Positions 1-9,579 of a DNA stretch of 21,887 nt are shown piece after piece (positions within the stretch are counted from its first letter, which is position 1; each line of letters begins with the position of its first letter). The translations under genes were made by a program, and so were the position numbers. The notes beneath the pieces were generated by a model. The model was not told the origin of the DNA, did not search any database, and saw only the letters and a list, made by a program, of their open reading frames with translations. The DNA lies in NCBI GenBank assembly GCA_943704495.1, contig CALSCR010003909.1, forward strand, positions 1 through 21,887. Direction: 5' to 3'. The DNA comes from Pigoraptor chileana. Lineage: Eukaryota > Opisthokonta > Filasterea.

Positions 1-17
1 GCGCACGGACGACTCGG

Positions 18-852
18 ATGCTCTTTGGCCGGACAATGCTGTACTTGGTTCCACTCGCCCGTGCCGGGGCCGCGCGTTGTCGTCCTGTTCATGCTACGGC
101 ACTCGCCAACAGACTTGTATCAAGCCACGCCATCCCCGTGCGCTGCTTCAGTAGTCCTTCGCCGCGGAAGGAAAGTCTCCACGTACTGAGGATCTAGTAG
201 ATTTTCTTATCCACTCGATGAAAGACTCGGGCTCCGAGGCCCGTGTGGCCAGGCGCATCCGTATGGAGATGCGGACTCTGGAGGAGTTGATTGCCGCAAA
301 AGACGAGATCATCAAAGCGAAAGATGAGACCCTCAAGATGTCCGAGGCGACCCTGGCCGCGAAAAACGAGACGCTTACGAAGACTCTGGCCGCGAAAGAC
401 GAGACCCTCAAGCAGCTGAAAGAAGTCGTTCACCTCCATCGAAAAGAGCACCTGCAAAGGATCGGGGCTTACCATCGCGCGGCGCGCTGGAGGATTTGTA
501 GAAACGTCTCGGGAAGCAGAGGGATGAGGGCCCAGTCGAATTTTGGACAAAGACGCTTCTGAACGGCAAGCATCGTGGTTTGTTGCGTGCGTTTGCCGAC
601 TGCTTAGGGTTGAGGAAGGGGGTTGACAATGCGACACTGAAGGACAAGGAGTTGGATCAGCTCGTCAAGACTATCGTGAGCAACATCAGTAATGTCTACT
701 CGCGACTCTCCCATGATGTGCACAATCCGGATGGAACAGACGACGGTATACCCATTATGTCAACCATGCCCGAGGCGCACAGGTGCATTATCAAGGCTGT
801 CTGCGAGGCTATCAGCGTCAAGACGTTTGACGTCGAGTGCAGTGTTGCTTGA
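18..852 (+). pseudogene. Broken gene: mitochondrial-presequence-like start plus KDE-repeat coiled coil
   Basis: Three reading frames share one coherent protein plan. An ORF from 18 to 197 (59 aa) begins MLFGRTMLYL, has no acidic residue in its first 51 positions, is rich in Arg and Ala, and ends with RCFSS, which looks like a mitochondrial presequence with an R-3 cleavage site. The sequence then makes sense only in the next frame (about 155-480): an acidic start (TEDLVDFL), then four imperfect AAKDETL-type heptads, a classic coiled coil. From about 475 the third frame continues with RGALEDL, a TAG at 499-501, KRLGKQRDEG, and a globular-looking tail (540-852) ending FDVECSVA. No intron of the size seen elsewhere here could join these parts, so I read two frameshifts and one stop. 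It resembles, from memory only, lineage-specific multicopy coiled-coil proteins; no function is known to me. Sequencing error is the main alternative. Confidence 0.45.
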
Positions 853-2246
853 GTCTGTCGTGCTGCGTGTTGTGTGCGGAATGGAATCGCATTATGGCTT
901 GCGAAATGAAAAGCTTATGCATTGACTGATGGTGGCTCTGTCCACCATTCACGTCCCTCGCACTGAACAGGTTGTGGCGGAATGACACGGTCAGAACACA
1001 CTGTCCTTGGGTTGATGTTGCGACGTCCGAATGTTTATTGTGGCGGTCACAAGTGCGTCTAATCACTTATGCATCATGGCTGCGTGGCTTTTTTGGGCTG
1101 GGCAGGCGGGTCGGTGAGTACTTGGGGGTGACTGGAATGATTGAGTTTGGGGGACGACGCCGGAAATAATAGATGAAGACGTCGTGGGGATGGTTTTGTG
1201 TATTCTGGAATCAGTAGAGACGGTTTAAGTCTCGTGTGTTCAGTATTAGCCGGCACGGAATGGCATCACCGGTGGTGGCACATCCGTTGAGCTGTATTCC
1301 TTGTTACGAGGCAGATTTAAGCTAATGTCGATAATCTCGTTTTTCAATCGGCTAATCTTGTCTTTCAACATGTACTGTTTGGGTGAAACCCCAGACCGCT
1401 TCAGTGAAAATATGCGTGTTTAACTCGAAAACGAGGTCAGTCTCCCTGCCGACTCATTTCTCAAAACAAAGCGTTCTACAGTATCCTCGACAGTATTTTC
1501 CTTTTTTGCCATCAGATGCACTCATTGCGCAAATCAGTACTACCCTCCCGGCAAATTACTTTTACAGAATAAACAAAGTAGTCATATTGTCCAAATTAGC
1601 CAGCATGATAATTGTGTCACTGCCAAGGGCACCCTTGGTCACCGCTATGATCCAGAGGAGATCACTCCGGCTGATTGCTAACTACACGCGTCTTCGGGCA
1701 CCAGGCTGTAATCGCGTTTTTTCAACTTTAAATTTTTTCCCGATTCCATATTATATTCCAGTCTTTGCCCCCTGCAGCAAAAAGTCGACGACCTCACCCT
1801 CCAACCACCCGCGGAAAAAAGAGGAGTGAGTGAGTCCAAAGTCCTACATAACACACACGCGCAAATTCATATGTACGGACTGTCAGCAGGTGAGTTCTGA
1901 CTGTGCAGCCTGATTGTCAGTAGTGGCTAACAATGCCCGCTGTCAATTGCACTGAATTTGGCTATTTTTGCCGCCCGACATCATCTGAGGGACTCATCGG
2001 TCAGTCGTCCAGACTCCTGTGCGACTGGTCTACTGTGCGACCTGGTGAGACGCAATCGGCCTTTGCGGCCGGTACTACTGGTCCTCCAATGTGGAGAAGT
2101 GAAAATCCTCCTGCGTCTTCGCCAAGGGGAATGCACAATGACCGTTTGCTCACTCAATATATTCGACTGGCAACACCGGGCTCAGCTCTGAACAATAGAT
2201 CTGCCGTACATATGCATCGTACACCCGTCATTCGGCGCTCAGTTGA
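853..2246. other. Gene-free stretch of about 1.4 kb
   Basis: No ORF here shows a recognisable motif or plausible splice chain. The longest plus-strand ORF (1383-1829, 148 codons) lies in a locally A+T-richer patch, has no domain-like composition and no good neighbouring exon. A small hairpin CCAAGGG-CA-CCCTTGG sits near 1623-1638. An AATAAA occurs on the plus strand at 1568-1573 and another on the minus strand at 1034-1039. The part just below 2247 must hold the 3' untranslated region of the Ras-like gene, but I see no convincing poly(A) signal close to its stop. Confidence 0.5.
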
Positions 2247-3386
2247 TCAATGGCTGGTAATGTGCAGCTTGTGGAGAGCCCGCTGTATGAACGCGCCCAC
2301 AGACGACCGCTTGTCCCGCCTGGCTGTCGGCCGCGCGTGTTTTTTCTTGTTGGGAGCGGCACGTTCGCGTTTTTCTTTCTGATCGCGACGGATCTCCCTT
2401 ACGAGAGCTTGAAAGCCCTCGTCAACGTTTCTCCTGAGCATCGCAGACGCTTCAATATAAACGATGCCCAGCTCCTTTGCAAGCGACTTCGCTTCTGCAC
2501 TTGTCACGGCGCGCTCGGGGCCGAGTATGTCGCTCTTGTTGCCGATGAGCACGGCGGGCACCCTGCATGTCAGTGTGCATGGCAGTGACCGAGTCAGTGG
2601 AGAAAGAAATGGCAAGAAAAAGGAAAGGAGGAGACGGGCGGTTTAGCCACAGCACATTCAGTCAAATGTCGGTTGGCTGTGCACAAACAGCCGAAGTGTG
2701 TCATTTTGAGCAAAATCAAGCGTACTCACCAGTCCGAATCGCGGACGGACAAAGCCTGACGCCACAGTTGGCGAACAGCTTCAAAGGACTTGCGAGACGT
2801 CACCGAAAAGACAATGGCGAATCCCTCACCCGTGCGCATGTATTGTTCTCGCATCATGCTGTACTCCTCCTGACCCGCTGTGTCGAGAATGTCAAGCACA
2901 GCCACCTACCGTGGCAGTTGAGGTATGCAGCAACGCGGGATTGGAGATGCGAGAACAAGTCAGTGTCGTGCGCGTTGACTCAACCAGAGCGATCAACGGG
3001 AGAGGGGGGGGTGGGGGGGGTATTGAGAGAGGGCTGCAGATTCAATCGCGATACTGGCGATATTAGTCCCAGTGACGACTTACCTCATCATCAATAACGG
3101 TCTGTTTTCGATACGCATCCTCTGCAATCAGATGCAAAAGTGAAATATATCGAATGTGGGGTCTTTCAGTACCAGCATAAGTACATGTGTGCTCGCAGGA
3201 GCGGCCGACTTTGACTGATCCAGCTGGGTCTGGCCCAGTCACTCAAATTCTGACAACCCACTCACCAATAGTGGGATCGTAGTCAGTGACAAAGCTGTTC
3301 GATATGTACTGAACGGTCAGCGCCGACTTGCCAACGCCGCCGTCGCCGATTATGACCACGCTATATGTCTTGTTTGGGTTCGGCAT
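2247..3386 (-). CDS. Ras-superfamily small GTPase, Rit/Ric-like, without CAAX box
   Basis: Exons on the minus strand are 3386-3266, 3121-3084, 2905-2730 and 2562-2247, giving 216 aa; all joins are GT-AG and keep frame. The start MPNPNKTYS is chosen because it sits where Ras proteins begin, though an in-frame ATG exists at 3521. Every G box is present: P-loop GDGGVGKS (14-21), switch I DYDPTIEDAYRK (35-46), DTAGQEE (61-67, catalytic Gln65), NKSD (120-123) and EASAM (149-153) in place of the usual SAK. DPTIEDAY, a LDILDTAGQ preceded by IDDE, and [15 protein letters not shown] match Rit/Ric especially well, and Ras/Rap less so. The tail is basic and ends [19 protein letters not shown]; it has no cysteine, nor does the rest of the protein, so prenylation or palmitoylation is impossible for this isoform. 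Rit proteins also lack CAAX and bind membranes through basic tails. It likely acts as a plasma-membrane GTP switch in MAPK-type signalling; an unseen alternative last exon is the main caveat. Confidence 0.93.
3004..3020 (+). repeat. Paired G8 runs in Ras-like intron 2
   Basis: Eight G, one T and eight G lie on the plus strand, so the transcribed (minus) RNA carries paired C runs. The run sits inside the second intron (2906-3083), about 100 nt from its acceptor. The plus strand could fold as a G-quadruplex and the minus as an i-motif; whether it does is inference. Confidence 0.8.
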
Positions 3387-3766
3387 CTTTCCCTGTTCCT
3401 GGGCCGCCGGCACGAATCGTCCACTGGTAGCTGGCTGGCACATCGAGTGGTGATCCGAGAGTGCAATTGACTTCGGCCGAAACCCAACAAATCCAATAGA
3501 AGCTCGCCAAAACTCACGCACAGGTTTGTCTTTTCATTGTTTTGCTTATAGTCGGCGTTGGTGCTTCTTCTCGCTCTTTCTTGTAGATCTGCTGCCCGGC
3601 GACAGTAGTGCCGGCATCTTTTTATACGTTTGGACTGGCAAATCCGCATTTAGCTCAATCTAATAATAGCTCGGTGATGTCACACATAAACGAGATCTCG
3701 CAAAATCCAACATTTCCGGAAATTTTAGAGTATTTACACACGTGAAAAAACAGATGTGATGACCGA
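3387..3766. promoter_or_regulatory. Spacer between Ras-like start and glutamine-rich gene stop, with two palindromes
   Basis: Both flanking genes are on the minus strand, so these 380 bp must hold the 3' end of the upstream gene and the promoter and 5' UTR of the Ras-like gene. Two perfect palindromes lie close together: CGAGATCTCG (3691-3700) and ATTTCCGGAAAT (3712-3723). The second contains CCGGAAAT, an ETS-type core in both directions. No TATA box is obvious. A regulatory role is inference from position and symmetry. Confidence 0.35.
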
Positions 3767-4112
3767 TCACTTTTTTTCAGACTCCTTCTTCTCTTTTTCG
3801 CGCTCCCTTTCCCTCGCCTTCTCCTCCTTCTCCCTCCCCGTCTCCGCCTGAAACAACCACGCCTTCCCACTCGACTTCTGCCGGGGGGTCATCCAGTCCT
3901 GCGCACGCTGCCGTGACTGCGATTGTGACTGCGACTGCGACGGCGGGGTGGGCTGTTGCGACATGGGAGCCGACACGCGAGACGTCTGGACAGGTGCTTG
4001 TGCATATGACTGCGGTGTCGAACGTTGCGACTGCTGCTGGGTTGGGTGAGCCTGTTGGGGCTGTTGCAGTTGCTGTTGTTGCGAAACCGTCGTCCCTGGC
4101 GTCGGTCGCTGT

Positions 4113-4143
<31 letters not shown>

Positions 4144-7100
4144 TCTGTTGGTGTAGCTGGTGAAGTTGCTCCTGCAGAGATAAACGCGATGGCAGCGTCG
4201 TGGGTTGAGGGGAGGCCGCAATGCCGTCCTCTCCGGTGATCTTTGCTGACGCCCCGGTTGCCTTTGTGTGGGGAGTCGGCTGTTGTGGCGATTGTGATTG
4301 CGATTGCGACGAAGGCTCTCGGGCAGACGAACTATTACTGTCGGCGGCAAACGAAGGGGAAGAGGGATCGACCTGAAACTGCCACGTCGTGAGAGACCTT
4401 GGCTCCTGTTTCTTCTCCTCACGCCCGGGGGGTGCCTTACGTATTGTCGTTTCATTTTCCATCTTGAACTCCCACTCGATGCCTTTGCTCGTAGGTTTGG
4501 GAAGCAAGCGCCTCGGTTCGTCCCCGCTGTTGCTCGTCGTGCTCATAGGACTCATGGGGCTGCCTATATCAGGCGACATGGGCGATGCCATCGACACTTG
4601 CGATGCCGGCGTGCCAACCGACATGGGACCACCGCCATGCGCCGGCCGCGCGGCCATGTGGGGCATGACGATTTGGGGCACGCTGACGACAGGAACTGCC
4701 ATGGGAGACGCAACGGCGATGGGCGGCTGCGGCATGATGTACTGCTGCTGCTGGATGTGCTGCATTGGCTGTTGAACGAGCAGCTGCGTTGCGAGGGCAA
4801 ACGAGCCGTTGCCGTTCGGGATGAGAAAGAGCTGCGACCCGTGCGCCGGGACGACGCCAGGGAGTGAGTGCACGGCCATTGGCTGCGCAGGAGGCTGCGT
4901 CTGCCATCCAGCCGGCGCGTGCGAGAGCGTGTGTGGATGTGTTGGGCCCAGTGGTGGCGGATGCCCGTACTGCGGCTGCTTCGGAGCAAACTGCTGGGCC
5001 AGATTCAGCCCAGACACACCCGATCCCAGATAGTTGCCGTCGTTACCAAAATTATCACCGCCCATGATTTCGCCACCTGCACACATTACATGTTGAACAT
5101 CCGGGGGAAAGACGCATGACCATAATGAAAATAACAAACTGACAAATGCATAGAGTCCTTCGATATTCGAGGCGCCAACCGAATTCACGTCACACGAGGC
5201 GCAAGCCATCAACCCTTGACTGAAGCGACCCATGCTGCACAAAGTGGACACAAGCACAGCCACTTACCACGTGTGAGATCGGAGAGCGACTTGCTTCGCT
5301 TTCGCATCAGCGGTTGCTTGGTGTATAATCCCCACTCGGGCTCGCTGAAAAGTGCCGCACTCTCGTCCACGTCGAACGAGTCATCGGCCGCAGAAATGTC
5401 GTTGTGCAATGCCAGATCAAGGTATGATGTTTGCTCTGACGCACGCGGTTGCTGCTGCTGATTCTGTTGTTGCTGTTGCTGTTGCTGTTGATGTTGTTGA
5501 AGGTGCTGCAGATCGTTATTAAAAAGCAATTGGCGGCGGATCATCTCAATGCTCTCCTGGGACAGACCCGTCGAGTGCTGTTGTTGCTGTTGTTGCTGTG
5601 CAATAGAGGAATTGAACGAGCCCCCGATCACATGAAACGCTTCCGCAGTTCCGTATTGATCTTGCAAAAAGCCGGCGCCTGTCGCGTTCACTGCAGATAC
5701 CAGGTTTGGATTGCTGTAGCTACGCTTGCGCTGAACCTTTCTTCGCGGCACGAGTGTCGGCCCGTGAGAGGGCGCGGGCGTTGCATAGCCTACGGCCGAC
5801 AGGAGAGACCCCGCGTCACCGCGAGAGTCGAAGCGGTCCCCCCCCATGTTCTCGCGCACTTGGTCACTGAGCTCGCGTTTCGCACGGGGGTGCATTTGCT
5901 GGAGATACCGCGCCTGCATTGGGTCGAGGGGTTGTTGGCGCAACTGTTGCTGTTGGTGTTGCTGTTGCTGTTGTTGAAACTGCTGCTGCAGATGAATCTG
6001 CTGGTGTTGGAGCTGCTGCTTTTTGCGATTCAATGCCTGCTGCTGCTGCTCTTGCTCCTGCTGTTGCTGATGTAACGATGCAAGTGACGCAATTGAGGAC
6101 ATGGTTGCGTACTGTTGTTGTTGCTGTTGTTGCTGCTGTTGCTGTTGTTGCTGTTGCTGTGTAACGCTTGGTGCCACCGCATATGGAACGGCGAATACCC
6201 CATCATGCGTGGTCACGGGAGAGCCGAGCGGACCAGCGTCGTAGCTGCCATCAGCGTCAGCATCAGATAACTGCTGGGTAAGCGTATTGCTGCGCCGCCC
6301 ACGAGACAGAGACAAACTCCGATCAACACGCTTCAGTTTCTGCTTTTGCACCGCAGGCGCAGTCTCTGCGCCGACGCCATCGTACAACCCGCTTGCCGCA
6401 GGAGCATCATATTCGTTGTGTATCGAATACGGGGCCACAGACATCACTGACGGATCTGCATACGACTGATCGGCATAGTGATGCTGTGCATGCGACAAGA
6501 GCTGCTGCATGGGCGGCTGATACGTAAGCAAGTTCGAATTGATCGATGCGTTCGTGTGCGACGGTTCGCGCTGGCTGTCGTATAAGCGCAGCGTTTGCAT
6601 CTTGTCCGATAGTTGTCGAGACACCATGTCGTGGTCCGCGTGCACATGTAATAAGCTAGTGCTGCCGCCTCCCACACTCACATCCACTGACACAAACACT
6701 TCGTTGCCGAATAGATCGTCAAAAGAGGTGTCGTTGTCGACGCGCTCCACGGAACTGCCACCGAATTGGCCACTCGCGTCAAACACACCCATCTCACCCG
6801 CCGACACATCCAGCTCAGAAGAAATATATGCGTGGAGATGGCCAGGAACCTCGCCGGTTGGAAGGCTCTGCTGCGCATGCATAATGGTCGGTTGTATGCC
6901 ATAAAGAAAACAAACAATTCATATGCACGAGTGTCAGAGTGTGTTCATAGCAAGTGGAACGGAACAATGCCTCAGCAGGAACAGCAAAATTCACTCACCG
7001 CATGCAAAGTCCCCTCTAAGAGGCCCTGTATATCACGCCCAAATGAGGTCTCTCCTGGCGGCAGACAAAGATCTCGCGGAAGACCATTTTCCTCCAAAAC

Positions 7101-7354
7101 AAGCCCGTTCAGATACTCTTGATTGACGTCGATGGACTGCACAATGGTGGGTTGTGAACGAGGTTAATACACACACACACACACTACAGAATTTAAGAGA
7201 CAAAAGGTTGCAGGATTCAATCAGTGACGCTTGCGCTGTGTCTATGTTAAAAATAAGAGGCAAATGAGAGGACGCCAGGCACGCAACCACAACTACAAGA
7301 AATGTTCAACCACAACTACAAGCAATGCATCCCTACCTCGTCGTTGGAATCCAT
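3767..7354 (-). CDS. Glutamine-rich, probably disordered protein of unknown function (about 1022 aa)
   Basis: Minus-strand exons are 7354-7337 (only 18 nt, MDSNDE), 7136-6999, 6870-5268 and 5076-3767. All junctions are GT-AG (donors GTAGGG, GTGAGT, GTAAGT) and frame is kept through 1022 aa. The start has a strong context (gccgccATGG). I recognise no folded domain. Residues 1-150 are acidic and least repetitive; the middle and end hold many Q runs with mixed CAG/CAA codons. Two basic phospho-type motifs, RKRSYSNPNL (433-442) and RKRSKSLSDL (575-584), fit AGC/CaMK kinase or 14-3-3 sites. Three W-x-F motifs occur at W788 (WEFKME), W818 (WQFQVD) and W993 (WLFQAE). The C terminus is a charged E/K/R helix ending in KKESEKK. 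A transcription or RNA co-regulator is plausible by composition only. An alternative start is ATG 6882 inside exon 3, which would remove the first two exons. The gene lies head-to-head with the IQ-motif gene. Confidence 0.7.
6112..6159 (-). repeat. Sixteen-codon polyglutamine run (mixed CAG/CAA)
   Basis: This is the longest pure Q run of the glutamine-rich gene; shorter ones lie near 5460-5500, 5578-5600, 5940-6075 and 4105-4150. Codons alternate irregularly between CAG and CAA, which argues for selection on the peptide or an old tract and not a fresh, unstable CAG expansion. Confidence 0.9.
7169..7184. repeat. (AC)8 microsatellite in intron 1 of the glutamine-rich gene
   Basis: A short AC run lies about 30 nt from the exon 2 acceptor at 7137. 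On the transcribed minus strand it reads as TG repeats within the intron. Confidence 0.85.
7284..7322 (-). repeat. 16-bp direct repeat just inside intron 1
   Basis: CAACCACAACTACAAG occurs twice (7284-7299 and 7307-7322), each copy followed by a similar AATG, giving a 23-bp period. On the gene strand it reads CTTGTAGTTGTGGTTG and begins about 14 nt after the donor of the 18-nt first coding exon. A splicing-enhancer role for this tiny exon is inference. Confidence 0.7.
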
Positions 7355-8179
7355 GGCGGCGCACACCGCGTCCAAACGAACGGCACTAACGAAGAGTTCG
7401 CCACGTCGGGAGTGTCGTTACTCCAAGATGAGGTAGTGTGTCGGGGAGGGTCTTGCCACACCCCGAAGTGCGGTCTCACAGAGTCATGAATGGCAACTCC
7501 TTGAAGATGCAAGAGATGCAATCTTTCCCGCGCGCAAATCTAACTGCCGTGTGTTTGAAGTCACAACGAATAGCAGTGGTCACCACAAGCGCAAGACTAG
7601 GCCGGCATAGGAATCAGACACTGCATTGCACATACAATCCAATACAAATAACAAGCGCGTCCTGTGCATGTCTGTGCGCAAATGATGCTCGTTGTGTGCA
7701 GACGCATACGTGACAATACACACCACCGCCCGTGCACCAATATAATGGATGCATCGAATAATGGCCCGAATTTCCGGTTTGCGGCTTTTGTTTGCTTACG
7801 ATCGTAAGTCGCGGCTTGTGGAGCACCACCGCGGCACTTTAATTGAGTAATCGCCCATTTTCCGTCGATTTTCCCACTCGGAATTCAATTCACCCTTCCG
7901 AAGAGATGGGGCGTGAGTTTTGCTCGCTTAGACTATTGCCGAGCTCTCGGTACATTCCCCGTTGCCAAGTGCGATTCCAAGTAGTGAATTAACAGTTTTA
8001 TCGTCCTCCCAATCCGAAGAATGAGTGATCTGTTTCTAGTTACTGGAACGGTGTGAGTTTTGTGTGAGAAAGGGCGAGTGCAAGGAAAGGACACTGCATT
8101 AATCTCCCGTTTGATCTGCGCCGTTTAGCCGGGCACTGAAGCCCTGTCCTCGCTCATGGTATAGTGGGAACATACAAAG
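7355..8179. promoter_or_regulatory. Divergent spacer (825 bp) between glutamine-rich and IQ-motif genes
   Basis: The two flanking start codons point away from each other, so this stretch must hold both promoters and 5' UTRs, probably as a shared bidirectional promoter. A perfect 14-bp palindrome, CTTACGATCGTAAG, lies at 7795-7808. An ATTTCCGG element at about 7769-7776 matches half of the palindrome upstream of the Ras-like gene. I see no coding exon, tRNA or clear TATA box. Confidence 0.4.
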
Positions 8180-9579
8180 ATGGGCGCCACAGCGTCCACC
8201 TCAAATGGGGCCGTGTCCCCCGACAACAACGCGGGGTGGGTCGACTGTCTTCTCCCTTTGTCTGTTCCTTCGGCCCGTATGCTTTGCCATTGCAGTCGCG
8301 ATTGCCCTGTTTGACCGTTGCGTTGTGCCGACCTGCCCCTGCCCTGCAGCATCCTCTCCATGCCGGTGGAAATGGAACTGACCTCCGTCTTGGCAGACGG
8401 CAACAGTGACACTGGGTCGAGGATGCGAGGTGCGTGGTTTGGCCATCCTATTTTCGTTGTTTTTCCGACTATTTGCCTGTGTTTTGCATTCTGAGTGCAC
8501 TGGAAGTAATGCCGCTTTTGTGGATCGTTGGTGTTGCTATGTCCAGGCTCAATGACCGACATATCGGTTACATCGGCCGATCTGAAACCCGAGCACTACA
8601 AGCGTGGGGCAGCCCAACTGCCGGACCACAATGGTCTCTCGCTTGTCTTTGAAGACAAAATGGATCTCGATGCCGCGAACCTCCTGCAGGCATATGTGCG
8701 TGGCTATATTGTGGTAAGTCAGAGCTGGCCAGAAAGGTTAAGGGTGTACTTCTATTGCATTGCCTGTTGCTGCTTCGTCAGTGCCCACCACTTTTTGCAA
8801 CTTGCTTCCGTCCTGCGGTCACTATGTAGTAATGCATTCTCGTGTTGTGTCCGTGGCGCCTTTTGTTACATGAGCAGCGAAAAACAGGGCGAGTCCCTCG
8901 CTTCCGTATGCGTCCGAATGAAGACGGCAATGCCACGCTCATCCAACAGCGCCGCCGAAGTTCTATCCTCCCATACACGAGCGCCCTGCGCATGTCCACG
9001 GCTGCATTAAGCAGGGCTGAGAACCGCCGGCAGTCGCTGTTGGCCTCTGAAATCAGCCTCGACAAGCGTGCGGAAAACACTCCCGGCGGCCGCATGTCCT
9101 TTGCGCGCGCATCCATAAGCAGCGTCGGTGAGCGCTATCCGGTGCCCGGCAGAGCGCGCTTTTCGGTAGATGATGCCTCGACGGTTGAATCCCCACCCTT
9201 GCAGCGCACTCAGTCGGGATCCATCCTACGTCGACCCGGCGGGACGTCATCTCCTCATGATTCACTCACGTCACTCACCGGTGGTGACGCCAGTGCCCAG
9301 CGCAACCGCAGTGGGGAAGTGAGTCGGACAACGAGCAGGACGGGCGGCAGTCGTCCAGGGTCCGCCAAGCGCATCACTGGTGACGCAGAGCGCACAAAGA
9401 GTGTTACTTTTGGCGCGGCAATCATCGCCCCCACAGGCAGCAGCGGCGGGCGCGTGGCAGACGCACCGGAGAGAGCCTCTGACCGTCCCGAAAAGCAGCG
9501 AGTAAAGGGTGCGGATGTGCGCGTGAGCAGCCCCCTGCGGTCTGGTGTGTCGGCCTCGGACCTCCTGGCGGACGAGTGA
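8180..9579 (+). CDS. Predicted N-myristoylated IQ-motif (calmodulin-binding) protein, 334 aa
   Basis: Exons are 8180-8235, 8350-8429, 8547-8713 and 8878-9579; donors GTGGGT, GTGCGT and GTAAGT and three CAG acceptors keep frame. The start aagATGG gives MGATASTSNG, with Gly2 and Ser6, the usual N-myristoyltransferase pattern. Joining exons 3 and 4 creates LQAYVRGYIVRK (92-103), which fits the IQ consensus (I/L)Qxxx(R/K)Gxxx(R/K) exactly; the intron falls after V101, inside the motif. The first 90 residues are acidic and mixed; residues after 103 are basic and rich in Ser, Arg and Gly (RRRSS, RAENRRQS, TSRTGGSRPGS), probably disordered and multiply phosphorylated, ending SASDLLADE. No catalytic domain is seen. 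The likely role is a membrane-tethered scaffold that binds calmodulin or a myosin light chain. I do not recognise a named family. It is divergent from the glutamine-rich gene and tail-to-tail with DIP2. Confidence 0.75.

Noticed and set aside
1383-1829. 148-codon plus-strand ORF as a gene
   Set aside because: No motif, no codon or domain pattern, no matching exon; expected by chance in A+T-richer DNA.
1933-2588. Plus-strand ORFs over the end of the Ras-like gene
   Set aside because: They are mostly antisense to the well-supported last Ras exon and have no recognisable content.
5449-6164. Long plus-strand ORFs rich in Leu or Ala
   Set aside because: They are antisense shadows of the polyglutamine codons of the minus-strand gene.
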